A stretch of DNA of 64,000 bases. Source: Eubacterium sp. (GTDB lineage Bacteria > Bacillota > Clostridia > Lachnospirales > Lachnospiraceae). Where the stretch lies: positions 1 to 64,000 of the forward strand of contig JAEFAB010000043.1 in NCBI GenBank assembly GCA_016292095.1, in the 5' to 3' direction. The notes under the pieces were generated by a model. The model worked only from the letters and a program-made list of their open reading frames with translations. It was not told the origin of the DNA and did no database searches. Numbering within the stretch: the stretch's first letter is position 1; each line of letters begins with the position of its first letter. A program made the translations under genes and the position numbers. Of the stretch, positions 35,753 to 45,273 are shown piece after piece.

Positions 35753-36136
35753 TCAATCCATACGGTACGCCGGCGGTCGAGTTGCGTACAACTGATACCG
35801 TATAAATGGGGAAAAGTCAATCCATACGGTACGCCGGCGGTTGAGTTGTGTACAACCGATACCGTATAAAGGGGGAAAATGCAATTCATACGGTACACCG
35901 ACAGTTGAGTTGTGTACAATCGATACCGTATAGATGAGAATAATTCAATCCATACGGTACGCCGGCGGTCGAGTTGCGTACAATCGATACCGTATAGATG
36001 AGAAAAAGTCAATCCATACGGTACACCGGTGGTTGAGTTGTGTACAACTGATACCGTATAAAGGGGGAAAATTCGATCCATACGGTACGCCGGCAGTCGA
36101 GTTGTGAATAACCGATACCGCATAGAAAGATTTTCT
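35753..36136. repeat. Array B: six 64-bp tandem repeats, each with an 8-bp inverted repeat
   Basis: Units start at 35753, 35817, 35881, 35945, 36009 and 36073, exactly 64 bases apart. Each has ATACGGTA at unit positions 8-15 and TACCGTAT at 44-51 (28-base interior); the last copy has TACCGCAT. The interior carries a second inner inverted repeat around TTG(T/C)GTACAA. Copies are much more alike than in array A, so the array is younger or homogenised. It fills most of the 534-base gap upstream of hydE, ending 70 bases before that start. Minus-strand ORFs through it are artefacts, because 64 is not a multiple of three. Confidence 0.93.
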
Positions 36137-36206
36137 AGTGTTAAGTTCATTCAAGGGTGTATTAGTCATAGATTTTATGCTAAAATGAGTTTACGTAGGT
36201 GAAAAA

Positions 36207-37238
36207 ATGAAAGATTTAATTAATAGATTAATTGAAAAAGAAGAATTATCCCTACAGGAATGGGAGAAACTTATTGAGACGGATTTTCCACTAGAAGATT
36301 TATTTCTAAAGGCTAATCGCGTGCGGGAGAAAATCTATGGAAAAGATGTCTATATCAGAGGATTGATTGAGATTTCCAGTTATTGCAAAAATGATTGTTA
36401 TTATTGTGGGATTCGTTGTGGCAATAAAAAGGCGCAGCGATATCGACTTACAAAAGAACAAATTTTGGAATGCTGCGAAATTGGAAATCAGCTGGGCTTT
36501 CGGACCTTTGTCTTGCAGGGAGGAGAAGATCCTTTCTTTACCAAGGAACGGGTTACGGATATCATTGTAGAAATTAAGAACCGATATCCGGAAAATGCTT
36601 TAACGTTATCTTTGGGAGAGCATGATTATGAAACCTATGGAGAGTGGTTTGATGCGGGAGCAGACAGGTATTTGCTGAGGCACGAAACCGCTGACCGAAA
36701 TCATTATGAAAGCTTGCATCCATCACAGATGAGTTTTGAAAATAGAATACAATGTCTCAGAAATCTAAAGGAAATTGGGTATCAGGTAGGTTGTGGATTT
36801 ATGGTGGAATCGCCTGGGCAGACCAGTGAGACTTTGGCAGAAGATATGCAGCTGATTACGAAACTGAAACCGGAAATGGTAGGGATTGGTCCGTTTATTC
36901 CACATCAGGATACACCGCTTAGGATGGAAAAAGCTGGAAGCCTTGAAAAGACCTTGAAGATGCTGGCGTTGATTCGCCTGGCACATCCACATGTATTATT
37001 GCCGGCCACAACGGCGCTAGGAACGATTCATCCTCAGGGAAGAGAACTGGGACTAAAAGCCGGAGCTAATGTAGTGATGCCGAATCTTTCGCCTAAAGAT
37101 GTGAGAAAAAAATATTCATTATATGATAATAAAATATGTACCGGTGAAGAAGCAGCAGAGTGTATCCGCTGTCTGAAACTGAGGGTTGAGAATGCGGGAT
37201 ATAAGATTGTTGAAGACCGGGGAGACTATAAACAATAG
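36207..37238 (+). CDS. hydE: [FeFe]-hydrogenase H-cluster radical SAM maturase HydE
   Basis: 343 residues. Radical SAM enzyme that helps build the dithiomethylamine-bearing diiron subcluster. Seen: the CX3CX2C motif in YCKNDCYYCGIRC at about 58-70, followed by a TIM-barrel-like region with LQGGEDPFFT and a radical SAM C-terminal part with MPNLSPKDVRKKYSLYDNK. First of hydE-hydG-hydF in one direction. The start uses a modest AGGTG site. Array B lies directly upstream. Confidence 0.95.
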   Translation: MKDLINRLIEKEELSLQEWEKLIETDFPLEDLFLKANRVREKIYGKDVYIRGLIEISSYCKNDCYYCGIRCGNKKAQRYRLTKEQILECCEIGNQLGFRTFVLQGGEDPFFTKERVTDIIVEIKNRYPENALTLSLGEHDYETYGEWFDAGADRYLLRHETADRNHYESLHPSQMSFENRIQCLRNLKEIGYQVGCGFMVESPGQTSETLAEDMQLITKLKPEMVGIGPFIPHQDTPLRMEKAGSLEKTLKMLALIRLAHPHVLLPATTALGTIHPQGRELGLKAGANVVMPNLSPKDVRKKYSLYDNKICTGEEAAECIRCLKLRVENAGYKIVEDRGDYKQ

Positions 37239-37253
37239 AAAGCGTGAACAAAG

Positions 37254-38693
37254 ATGTATGACAAGAAGTCATTGAATGCAGATGAATTTATTAATCATCA
37301 GGAAATATTAGATACTTTAAAATATGCAGAAGAAAACAAGAATAATGTAGAATTAATTCGTCAGATTTTAGATAAAGCGAAGCCAAAGAAAAAAGGAAAA
37401 GAAACAGTTTGTGAAGGACTGACGCATAGAGAAGCCTTAGTATTATTGGAATGTGAAATTTCGGAAGTGCTGGAAGAAATCAAGCAGTTGGCTGAGGAAA
37501 TTAAGCTTGCTTACTATGGTAATCGCATTGTGATTTTTGCACCATTATATTTATCCAATTATTGTGTGAATGGATGTGTTTATTGTCCATATCATGCAAA
37601 GAATCGACATATTCCAAGAAAGAAGTTGACACAGGAAGAAGTCAAAAAAGAGGTTATTGCATTACAGGATATGGGGCATAAGAGGCTGGCAATTGAAGCA
37701 GGGGAAGATCCGGTGAATAATCCAATTGAGTATATTTTAGATTGTATTAAAACAATCTACTCAATTAAGCACAAAAATGGAGCAATTCGCCGTGTGAATG
37801 TTAATATTGCTGCTACCACTGTGGAAGAATATAAAATGTTGGCAGATGCGGGAATAGGAACTTATATTCTCTTTCAGGAGACCTATCATAAGGAAAGCTA
37901 CCTGAAATTGCACCCGACAGGACCGAAACATGATTATAACTATCATACGGAAGCAATGGATCGTGCTATGGAAGGTGGCATTGATGATGTAGGATTAGGA
38001 GTGTTGTTTGGACTTGAAATGTACAAATATGAACTGGCGGGGCTTTTGATGCATGCAGAACATTTAGAAGCGGTTCATGGTGTGGGACCTCATACCATCA
38101 GTGTCCCAAGAGTGAAGAAAGCAGATGATATAGATCCGTCGGAATTTGACAATGGAATCAGCGATGAAATCTTTGAAAAGATTTGTGCAATTATTCGGAT
38201 TGCTGTTCCTTATACAGGAATGATTATTTCCACTAGAGAAAGTCAGGAAGTCCGTGAGAAAGTATTGCGTCTGGGAGTTTCACAGGTCTCCGGAGGATCG
38301 CGAACCAGCGTAGGTGGTTATGGGGAAGAAATCCGTCCTACTGACACAGAGCAGTTTGATGTTTCAGATCAGAGAACGTTGGATGAAGTTGTGAAATGGT
38401 TAATGGAAATGGGAATGATACCGTCTTTTTGTACTGCTTGCTATCGTGCGGGACGTACAGGGGACCGCTTTATGAGCTTCTGCAAGTCGGGACAGATTTT
38501 GAATTATTGTCATCCGAATGCGTTGATGACATTAAAGGAATATTTAGAAGATTATGCCAGTGAGGAAACAAAACTGGTAGGTGAAGAATTAATAAAACAG
38601 GAAATGGAAAAAATACCGACAGAAAAGGTTCGGGAAACAGCGAAAAGCTATTTAGAAAAAATTGAGCAGGGAACGAGAGATTTCAGATTTTAA
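37254..38693 (+). CDS. hydG: [FeFe]-hydrogenase maturase HydG (tyrosine lyase)
   Basis: 479 residues. Splits tyrosine to give the CO and CN- ligands of the H-cluster. Seen: the radical SAM motif YCVNGCVYC at about 104-112, and the second cluster site near the C-terminus, CTACYRAGRTGDRFMSFC, the CX2CX22C type that is diagnostic for HydG. Starts 15 bases after hydE. No hydA hydrogenase or aspartate ammonia-lyase is in the window, so the client enzyme is elsewhere. Confidence 0.97.
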   Translation: MYDKKSLNADEFINHQEILDTLKYAEENKNNVELIRQILDKAKPKKKGKETVCEGLTHREALVLLECEISEVLEEIKQLAEEIKLAYYGNRIVIFAPLYLSNYCVNGCVYCPYHAKNRHIPRKKLTQEEVKKEVIALQDMGHKRLAIEAGEDPVNNPIEYILDCIKTIYSIKHKNGAIRRVNVNIAATTVEEYKMLADAGIGTYILFQETYHKESYLKLHPTGPKHDYNYHTEAMDRAMEGGIDDVGLGVLFGLEMYKYELAGLLMHAEHLEAVHGVGPHTISVPRVKKADDIDPSEFDNGISDEIFEKICAIIRIAVPYTGMIISTRESQEVREKVLRLGVSQVSGGSRTSVGGYGEEIRPTDTEQFDVSDQRTLDEVVKWLMEMGMIPSFCTACYRAGRTGDRFMSFCKSGQILNYCHPNALMTLKEYLEDYASEETKLVGEELIKQEMEKIPTEKVRETAKSYLEKIEQGTRDFRF

Positions 38694-38708
38694 AAGGAGG
38701 ATGTGCCT

Positions 38709-39950
38709 ATGAGTCTTAATGCAACACCATCAGGAGAGCGTATACATATTGGTTTTTTTGGCAGACGAAATGCGGGAAAATCAAGTCTTGTAAATGCAGT
38801 AACGGGTCAGAACCTTTCTATTGTTTCGGACCATAAAGGAACTACGACAGACCCGGTACAAAAAGCAATGGAATTATTGCCCCTGGGACCGGTTATCATT
38901 GTGGACACACCGGGTTTTGACGATGAAGGCGATTTGGGACGATTGCGAATTCAGAAAGCCAAGGATGTTTTGGGAAAAGTGGATATGGCCATTTTAGTGA
39001 TGGATGTATTGGAACCAATCATTGAATCTGAAAAGCAGTTAATTGAAATGTTTATGGATCGTGACCTTCCTTTTCTAATTGTATTTAGCAAATGGGACTT
39101 ATTAGGTGATGTAGTAGACGAAGGCGTTATGCTGACCGGAAAAACCAGAGAAATGAGTCGATTGGGCTTGGAAGTTTCGGAGGAACAGGTTATTTTTGCA
39201 TCTGTTCATAAGCAGGAAAATATCCATTTGGTGAAGGAACGTATTATTAAACTGATGAAGGATTATGCAGAAGAAAAATACGTTGTAAGGGATTTGATTC
39301 CGGATGGGGATACGGTTGTTTTGGTCATTCCAATTGATAGTGGAGCACCAAAGGGAAGAATTATTTTACCGCAGCAATTAGTTATCAGAGAACTGTTAGA
39401 TGCCGGAAAAATGGCAGTGGCAGTGAGAGAAAGTGAATTAGAAGAAACTATGAAAAGACTGAACAATCAGGTGGCATTGGTGATTACAGACAGTCAGGTG
39501 TTTGAAAAAGTTAATGAAATCATTCCTGAAAATATACCACTAACGTCTTTTTCTATTCTGATGTCTAGATATAAGGGATTCTTTGATGTAGCAGTCAATG
39601 GAATTCAGAAAATTGATGACTTGAAAGAAGGGGACTGCATTTTGATTGCTGAGGGATGTACTCATCACAGACAATGCGATGATATTGGCACGGTAAAGAT
39701 TCCAATGTGGTTACAGGAATATTCGGGGAAAAAATTAAAATTTGAGAATACTGCCGGAAGAGATTTTCCACAGGACTTATCCAAGTATGCAATGGTAATC
39801 CATTGTGGCGGATGTATGCTCAATGAAAGAGAAGTGCTTCGACGAATGAGCCGGGCTGTAAATCAGGGAGTTCCATTTACGAATTACGGAATGGCGATTG
39901 CCAGGATGAAGGGAATCTTGGAACGAAGTATTGAAATCATTAAAAAATAA
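38709..39950 (+). CDS. hydF: [FeFe]-hydrogenase maturation GTPase HydF
   Basis: 413 residues from the ATG at 38709, eight bases after AAAGGAGG; a GTG at 38703 is rejected. Seen: G1 GRRNAGKSS, G3 DTPGFDDEG, G4 SKWD, and the C-terminal [4Fe-4S] site with CTHH and then HCGGC (CxH...HCxxC), the HydF signature. HydF is the scaffold that carries the diiron precursor to HydA. It completes an operon hydE-hydG-hydF; no terminator is obvious before the next gene. Confidence 0.97.
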   Translation: MSLNATPSGERIHIGFFGRRNAGKSSLVNAVTGQNLSIVSDHKGTTTDPVQKAMELLPLGPVIIVDTPGFDDEGDLGRLRIQKAKDVLGKVDMAILVMDVLEPIIESEKQLIEMFMDRDLPFLIVFSKWDLLGDVVDEGVMLTGKTREMSRLGLEVSEEQVIFASVHKQENIHLVKERIIKLMKDYAEEKYVVRDLIPDGDTVVLVIPIDSGAPKGRIILPQQLVIRELLDAGKMAVAVRESELEETMKRLNNQVALVITDSQVFEKVNEIIPENIPLTSFSILMSRYKGFFDVAVNGIQKIDDLKEGDCILIAEGCTHHRQCDDIGTVKIPMWLQEYSGKKLKFENTAGRDFPQDLSKYAMVIHCGGCMLNEREVLRRMSRAVNQGVPFTNYGMAIARMKGILERSIEIIKK

Positions 39951-39988
39951 TATATAATGATGTTTAAAAATTGAAAGGGGAACTGAAG

Positions 39989-41596
39989 ATGAAAAAGAGT
40001 TTGATTCAGAAATTATTAATGATGTTACTTGTTTGTTCCATGTTATTCGGAAGTGCTTCCGTGGAAACAACATATGCAAAAGTTGCTCCGGGAGAAAAGA
40101 GCATGTATGATGTGCTGACACCGAAACTGACCAAGGCGGCTTTTGATTATATGAATGACGTCTATGTGAAACGTTATCCGAAGTTGGGATTACGACTAAA
40201 ATATGGAACAAAAAAAGACCAGGATGTCATAAGAACATTGGCATTAAAGGTGACCAAGGGATGTAAGACAAACCAGGAAAAAACGGATAAGATTGCACAT
40301 TGGATTCGAGAGAATATCCTTTATAAAGGTGGAACATCAGCATATGCCATTGACACGTTTTATGAGCGAAAGGGAAATTGCGTCAGCGATTCGGAATTAA
40401 TGAAGGACATGCTTAGAAGTCTGGGAATTCCGGCTGTTGTTGCGGATGGATTCTATGCAGATATGAAGGAAGTTCCGGCCTATGGAGAGATTAATGGACA
40501 TTCCTGGTGTTATGCATATATTGACGGAACCTGGAAACTTTATGATATTGTTTATAAAAAGTATGGATGGAGCAATCAGAATGAAATTGCGAAATACTAC
40601 TATCATGAATGGATAGAGGGAACGTTTCTGACCTTTGAAGGTATGGACTGGGAAAAAACGACAAATGGGAATATAGAAACTGTGTATGAAAACGGAAAAT
40701 TCTTTGGGAAAAAGAATGGAAAAATCGCAACGGATGAAATTGTTGGATATCGCTTGAACGATGTGCTGTTTTGCGGAGTTACAAAGCAGGATAATGCCAC
40801 TCACACACTGATAACCAATCCGGAAAGAACCGAACAGATGGAAATGGGACAGTTGTATACGGATGGATGGTTACGAGCGAAAACCGGTGGACTCGTATAC
40901 GTTTATGAAAACGGAATGATGGCAGACAATGTATTTATGGAATATGAAGGAAAGCCATATTATATGTATTTTGGCTGGGCATTGAAAATGGAGATTCCGG
41001 AAAAATATTGCAGAATGCGATACGGGTTGCTTTGTATTTCCAAAGGATATCAGGGAAAGTCTTTCCAAATTTCCGACTTTGAACAGTATGAAAAGAATGG
41101 TGATTATACAATTACCTATCAGAGTGATAAACCTAAGGTTATTGAAATACGTCAGGATGGAACCATTAATTGTAAAAGTGAAGGTACAGCAAAAATAACT
41201 GTTAAGGTTTACAAAAAAGGCGAAAACAAAGTAGTTGGGGAATGCAATACTATGTTAGGGGTATGGAAGGAGACAACTCCTGATTATATGCCTACCCGGT
41301 ATAATCCATATGAAAAGAAACGTGTCAAAATCACTTCTGCAAAGAGTCGGAAAAAGAAAAAGATTTCTGTTTCCTGGAAAAAGATGCAATATGCAGCAGG
41401 CTTTGAAGTGATGTATGCAAGCAATAAGAAATTCACGAAAAACAAGAAATGCAAAGAAACGAAGAAAACGTCAATTACATTGAAAAAATTGAAAAGTAAA
41501 AAGGTTTACTATGTGAAAGTCAGAAGCTATATGGAAAAATATGGAATGAAGTTCTATAGCAAATGGAGTAAGGCGAAGAGAGTAAAAGTGAAATAA
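39989..41596 (+). CDS. Secreted transglutaminase-like protein with Ig-like and FN3-like C-terminal regions
   Basis: 535 residues from the ATG at 39989; an upstream TTG at 39971 is rejected. Seen: a signal peptide (about 1-30, ending TTYA); a transglutaminase-core domain with the likely triad Cys131 (RKGNCVSD), His171 (NGHSWCY) and Asp186 (KLYDIVY); a region with repeats like YENGKFFGKKNGK; a Big2-like domain (about 360-425); and a basic C-terminal FN3-like domain. Family members act as cross-linkers or cysteine proteases; the target is unknown. Likely exported. Confidence 0.85.
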   Translation: MKKSLIQKLLMMLLVCSMLFGSASVETTYAKVAPGEKSMYDVLTPKLTKAAFDYMNDVYVKRYPKLGLRLKYGTKKDQDVIRTLALKVTKGCKTNQEKTDKIAHWIRENILYKGGTSAYAIDTFYERKGNCVSDSELMKDMLRSLGIPAVVADGFYADMKEVPAYGEINGHSWCYAYIDGTWKLYDIVYKKYGWSNQNEIAKYYYHEWIEGTFLTFEGMDWEKTTNGNIETVYENGKFFGKKNGKIATDEIVGYRLNDVLFCGVTKQDNATHTLITNPERTEQMEMGQLYTDGWLRAKTGGLVYVYENGMMADNVFMEYEGKPYYMYFGWALKMEIPEKYCRMRYGLLCISKGYQGKSFQISDFEQYEKNGDYTITYQSDKPKVIEIRQDGTINCKSEGTAKITVKVYKKGENKVVGECNTMLGVWKETTPDYMPTRYNPYEKKRVKITSAKSRKKKKISVSWKKMQYAAGFEVMYASNKKFTKNKKCKETKKTSITLKKLKSKKVYYVKVRSYMEKYGMKFYSKWSKAKRVKVK

Positions 41597-41655
41597 AAAA
41601 TGAACGACGTCAAAAGTGACGTATAATAAAAGTATACCAAAGATAACTATTTTAA

Positions 41656-41702
41656 GAGGGCAAGGTGGTGTTTTGATACAGAATCCTTGCCCTCCTTTTT
41701 TT
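41656..41702 (+). terminator. Terminator after the transglutaminase-like gene
   Basis: GAGGGCAAGG pairs perfectly with CCTTGCCCTC around a 19-base loop, then seven T. On the minus strand it coincides with the break in the sigma-like pseudogene. Confidence 0.75.
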
Positions 41703-42007
41703 AGATCATCAATTTCATTCTTCCGAGACATTAGAGATTGGTTCGTATTTTCCAGACTGATGCAAATGGAGTTTTTACTTCGCTTGGCACAATAATCGGC
41801 GTAGACACGATGTGCAATGGTCCAGACAAAAGCGTGAAATTCCAGGATATTTGTTTGTTTCTGAATTGCTGATAATACTGAAAGAATTATTTCAGAACAA
41901 AGGTCTTCAGCTTCTGTACCGGTACTACAGCGTTTGTAAGAAAACTGGTAAATCTGATTCAGAAAATCGTTGTTTTCAAATTGTTTTAATGCTTCATTGG
42001 TATTCAT
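41703..42007 (-). pseudogene. Truncated ECF sigma factor (region 2 only)
   Basis: About 100 codons from the ATG at 42007 match sigma region 2: TEAEDLCSEIILSVLSAI and FVWTIAHRVYADYCAKRS. After codon ~101 the frame runs into a terminator hairpin and then into antisense of the preceding gene, so region 4 (-35 recognition) is absent. No frameshifted continuation was found by eye. A minus-strand TATAAT lies at 42043-42048. Most likely a deletion remnant; less likely a region-2-only protein. Confidence 0.7.
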
Positions 42008-42265
42008 TTGTTTGCCCTCACTGTTTCATTCATGAATGTTACATTATATTAGTCGATACTGTTAGAAAAAGGTTAGGTGGTTTTTATAATTTTATCATTT
42101 ATCTGAAAAGAATAGGGATAATTTTGAAAAATCCTGCATATTGGTTTGAAGCTGTTTGGGCAAAACGGTTATTCATTGCAGCAGTCTTCGTGACACTAGA
42201 ATAGAAAGAAGATATAATATAATTCATAAGAAATGAATGAACGAAAGAAAAGGGAGAATCGCATT

Positions 42266-42889
42266 ATGAAAACACGAGAAGAAGCACTAGCCTATGGATT
42301 ATCGTTTCCTGACACGTATCAGGAGGCACCCTTTCATGATCCCAATTGGCAATTGGTTCGAGTGAAAGGAAGTAAGAAGGCGTTTTTATGGACCTATGAA
42401 AGAGAGGGGCATATTTGTTTGAATGTTAAGGTGAGTCCGGAGTGGAGGGATTTCTGGAGACAGGCGTACGAGTCAGTCATTCCCGCATATCATCAGAACA
42501 AAGAACATTGGAATACAATCATTTTGGATGGCTCCATTCCTAAGAAAGAAGTTGAGCGAATGATTGCGGAAAGTTATGACCTTGTTACAGATACACCGAC
42601 AAAGAGGATTTATGAAGCGGTGAAAAAAATCCCGAAAGGCAAGGTTGCAACTTATGGGTTGATTGCAAAGTTGGCAGGTAATGAAAAAATGTCACGAGCA
42701 GTTGGAAATGCACTTCATAAAAATCCGGATCCGGAACATATTCCATGTTTCAGAGTGGTGAATGCGAAAGGAGAGTTGCCGGGAAATTTTGCATTTGGAG
42801 AAGGAGTGCAGGAAAGACTACTTCGAGAAGATGGAATAGAAGTGGTGGATGGAAAAGTAGATTTACAGAAATATTTGTGGAAGAAATAA
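42266..42889 (+). CDS. YjbR/MmcQ-like protein fused to an MGMT-like domain with a PCFRV active site
   Basis: 207 residues from the ATG at 42266, nine bases after AGGGAGA; an upstream ATG at 42233 lacks such a site. Residues 1-105 match the MmcQ/YjbR (DUF419) fold. Residues 110-185 match the DNA-binding/active-site domain of O6-alkylguanine-DNA alkyltransferases. The normal PCHRV is here PCFRV (Cys161, Phe162), so the acceptor cysteine remains but the His that helps activate it is lost. It may be a weak alkyltransferase or a lesion-binding protein. Stands alone before the helicase gene. Confidence 0.82.
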   Translation: MKTREEALAYGLSFPDTYQEAPFHDPNWQLVRVKGSKKAFLWTYEREGHICLNVKVSPEWRDFWRQAYESVIPAYHQNKEHWNTIILDGSIPKKEVERMIAESYDLVTDTPTKRIYEAVKKIPKGKVATYGLIAKLAGNEKMSRAVGNALHKNPDPEHIPCFRVVNAKGELPGNFAFGEGVQERLLREDGIEVVDGKVDLQKYLWKK

Positions 42890-42952
42890 TATTGAACATA
42901 TGTTCGAAAGATGCTATAATGAATTCATTCATTAACATTTAGGAGAACAGAG

Positions 42953-45121
42953 ATGTTTGATCTTTTAGAAAACTTAAATACAGCGCAAAGAGATGCGGTT
43001 ACTTCCACGGAAGGATTCGTTCGTGTCATTGCGGGAGCGGGCTCTGGAAAGACGAGAGCCCTGTCCCATCGTTTTGCATATTTGGTAAATGAGCTGGGAA
43101 TCCTGCCGGGAAATATTTTGTGTGTCACATTTACAAATAAGGCGGCTAATGAAATGCGCCAGAGAATTCATCGTTTAACCGGCGATAATGACACCGGATA
43201 TATCAATACCTTTCATGGATTCTGTGTTTCCATTTTGCAGGAGGACAGTTTTGTGGTGCAGTATCCGAAAAGCTTTCTGGTGCTGGATAATTCAGATATT
43301 GATGCCATGCTGAAAATTATTTATGAGGAACGGGGACTGACTCTGCGGGATATGACCTTTAGCAAAGCAAGAGACATGATTGAAATGCGGAAACTGTTTA
43401 AGGAACCGAAGTATTACGAAGATATGATTACCATGTCTTTAGAAGTGCTGAAGGAAAAGTATGAAAATGCAGTGGATGCAGATGATATTATTTTTTATGG
43501 ATATTTGTATCAGGAAAAGAAGTGTTTTGGACTGGATTACAATGACTTATTAAAATTTGCGCTTTATATTTTTCAGGTAAATGAAGAGGTGAAACTGAAA
43601 TGGCAGAAGCGTCTGGAATATATCATGATTGATGAATTTCAGGACATTGACCGGATTCAGTACCAATTGATGTCGGTACTCTGTGCGTATCATAAGAATC
43701 TGTTTATTGTGGGAGATCCGGATCAGACTATTTACAGTTGGAGAGGAGCAGAGTCCAGATACCTATTGGAATTCGAACGAAACTTTCCGGGCACGAAAAC
43801 GATTATGATGATGGAAAACTATCGTTCCACACCGGAGATATTATCGGTGGCAAATTCTCTGATAGAGAAGAATCATACCCGAATAAAGAAGGACTTGATT
43901 CCGCTATTAGAAAACGGAGAACGGGTGATTTGTCATCATGGAAAGACTGCGGCAGAAGAAGCGGAATGGATTGCAGAAGAGATTACGGAATTGCTCCGTT
44001 ACGGGAAACGTTACGGTGATATCACCGTTCTATACCGTGCACATTATGTTACGAGAACGTTAGAAGAAGTTTTTCTGAAAAGAGAAATACCGTATACCAT
44101 TTACAGCGGAGTACAGTTTTTTAATCGAATGGAAATTAAGGATGCATTATCCTATTTACGAATGATTGCTTATCAGGATGATTTATCTTTTGCGAGAATT
44201 GTGAATGTTCCGAAACGAAATATTGGACAGCGAAGAATGCGATTGTTGCAGGAATATGCCCAGGAACATCAGTGTAGTCTGTATCAGGCCTTAAAAGAGA
44301 ATGTAGAGGACGAGGTTTTGAAAGGAACCGGTGCAAAGAAATTCATTGCGTTAATCGAGCGGTTTTCCGCAGACTATGAGGACCGACCAATTTCAGAATT
44401 GATTTCTGAGTTGATGAACCGGAGCGAATATGAAAAAATGCTTCGTACGGAAGGCAGCCAGGAACGTCTGGATAATCTGGCAGAATTGAAGCAGTCCATT
44501 TATGAATATGAAACCACCTGTGGAGAAGAGACGACGTTAGAAAGCTATTTGTCGCATATTGCATTGTTTACGAACACAGATACGGTGGATTCTTCTGATA
44601 AAGTAAAATTAATGACTGTTCATGCGGCAAAGGGACTGGAATTCCCGAATGTATTTCTGTGTGGAATGAACGAAGGTGTTTTTCCGTCTCGGAAAACAAA
44701 GACCTTAGAGAGCATGGAAGAAGAACGACGGTTGGCGTTTGTTGCCGTTACAAGAGCAAAAGAACGCTTGTATCTTTCAGAATCGGAAGGAAAGAATTTT
44801 GACGGAACCTATCGCTACCCATCCCGGTTTATTTTTGATATTGATGAAAAACTATTGGAGTTTCATACAAAACCGGATGAAAAGCTTCTTCAGGAAGCGA
44901 GAGAATATATTTACTTGCGAGGGAAAGTATTGGAACCGCAGATCAATCAGGATACCTTAGAAGAGGGAGACCGCGTTCGGCATATTGTTTTTGGAGAAGG
45001 GAAAATCCTGGAAAAAGATACGGAGCAGATGGCATACGTTATCAAGTTTGATGGAATTAACACCACCAGAAGAATTGCTTTTCGCGTAAAATTAGAAAAA
45101 ATAACCGGGAAAGAAAATTGA
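42953..45121 (+). CDS. UvrD/PcrA-type ATP-dependent DNA helicase
   Basis: 722 residues. Superfamily 1 helicase. Seen: Q motif LNTAQRDAV, Walker A AGAGSGKTRAL, motif II DEFQD, motif III GDPDQTIYSWRGA, motif V TVHAAKGLEF and motif VI VAVTRAKERLYLS. A C-terminal segment of about 45 residues beginning GDRVRHIVFGEGKI is the Tudor-like tail found in PcrA. Acts in excision repair, replication conflict or plasmid replication. It may be a second PcrA paralogue, since none of its usual neighbours (ligA) is present. AGGAGA site before the ATG. Confidence 0.92.
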   Translation: MFDLLENLNTAQRDAVTSTEGFVRVIAGAGSGKTRALSHRFAYLVNELGILPGNILCVTFTNKAANEMRQRIHRLTGDNDTGYINTFHGFCVSILQEDSFVVQYPKSFLVLDNSDIDAMLKIIYEERGLTLRDMTFSKARDMIEMRKLFKEPKYYEDMITMSLEVLKEKYENAVDADDIIFYGYLYQEKKCFGLDYNDLLKFALYIFQVNEEVKLKWQKRLEYIMIDEFQDIDRIQYQLMSVLCAYHKNLFIVGDPDQTIYSWRGAESRYLLEFERNFPGTKTIMMMENYRSTPEILSVANSLIEKNHTRIKKDLIPLLENGERVICHHGKTAAEEAEWIAEEITELLRYGKRYGDITVLYRAHYVTRTLEEVFLKREIPYTIYSGVQFFNRMEIKDALSYLRMIAYQDDLSFARIVNVPKRNIGQRRMRLLQEYAQEHQCSLYQALKENVEDEVLKGTGAKKFIALIERFSADYEDRPISELISELMNRSEYEKMLRTEGSQERLDNLAELKQSIYEYETTCGEETTLESYLSHIALFTNTDTVDSSDKVKLMTVHAAKGLEFPNVFLCGMNEGVFPSRKTKTLESMEEERRLAFVAVTRAKERLYLSESEGKNFDGTYRYPSRFIFDIDEKLLEFHTKPDEKLLQEAREYIYLRGKVLEPQINQDTLEEGDRVRHIVFGEGKILEKDTEQMAYVIKFDGINTTRRIAFRVKLEKITGKEN

Positions 45122-45148
45122 CCTAGCAGATAGGTCAATTTTTTTTTG
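45118..45148 (+). terminator. Terminator of the helicase gene, overlapping its stop codon
   Basis: TTGACCTA pairs perfectly with TAGGTCAA around GCAGA, then ten T. The stop codon TGA at 45119-45121 is inside the left arm. Confidence 0.9.
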
Positions 45149-45273
45149 AAAAAATTAAAAATAAAAAAATAAATTTGGAGTGTTGAATGGTCTAATATAT
45201 GTAAGGGTTGAAAAAGCGCTAAAAAACCTCGTAAAATAGATAGGATTGTAACAAAAACACAGGGAGTAAGAAA

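Noticed and set aside
35753-36136. CRISPR array or integron attC sites
   Set aside because: The whole 64-bp unit is conserved, leaving no spacers. There are no gene cassettes and no integrase.
35701-36169. Minus-strand ORFs of 149 and 74 codons across array B
   Set aside because: The repeat period of 64 is not a multiple of three, so the frame shifts in every unit; no ribosome-binding site, and the peptide is an artefact of repeats.
41812-42204. 130-codon plus-strand ORF over the sigma remnant
   Set aside because: Antisense to the recognisable sigma region 2 and without a ribosome-binding site.
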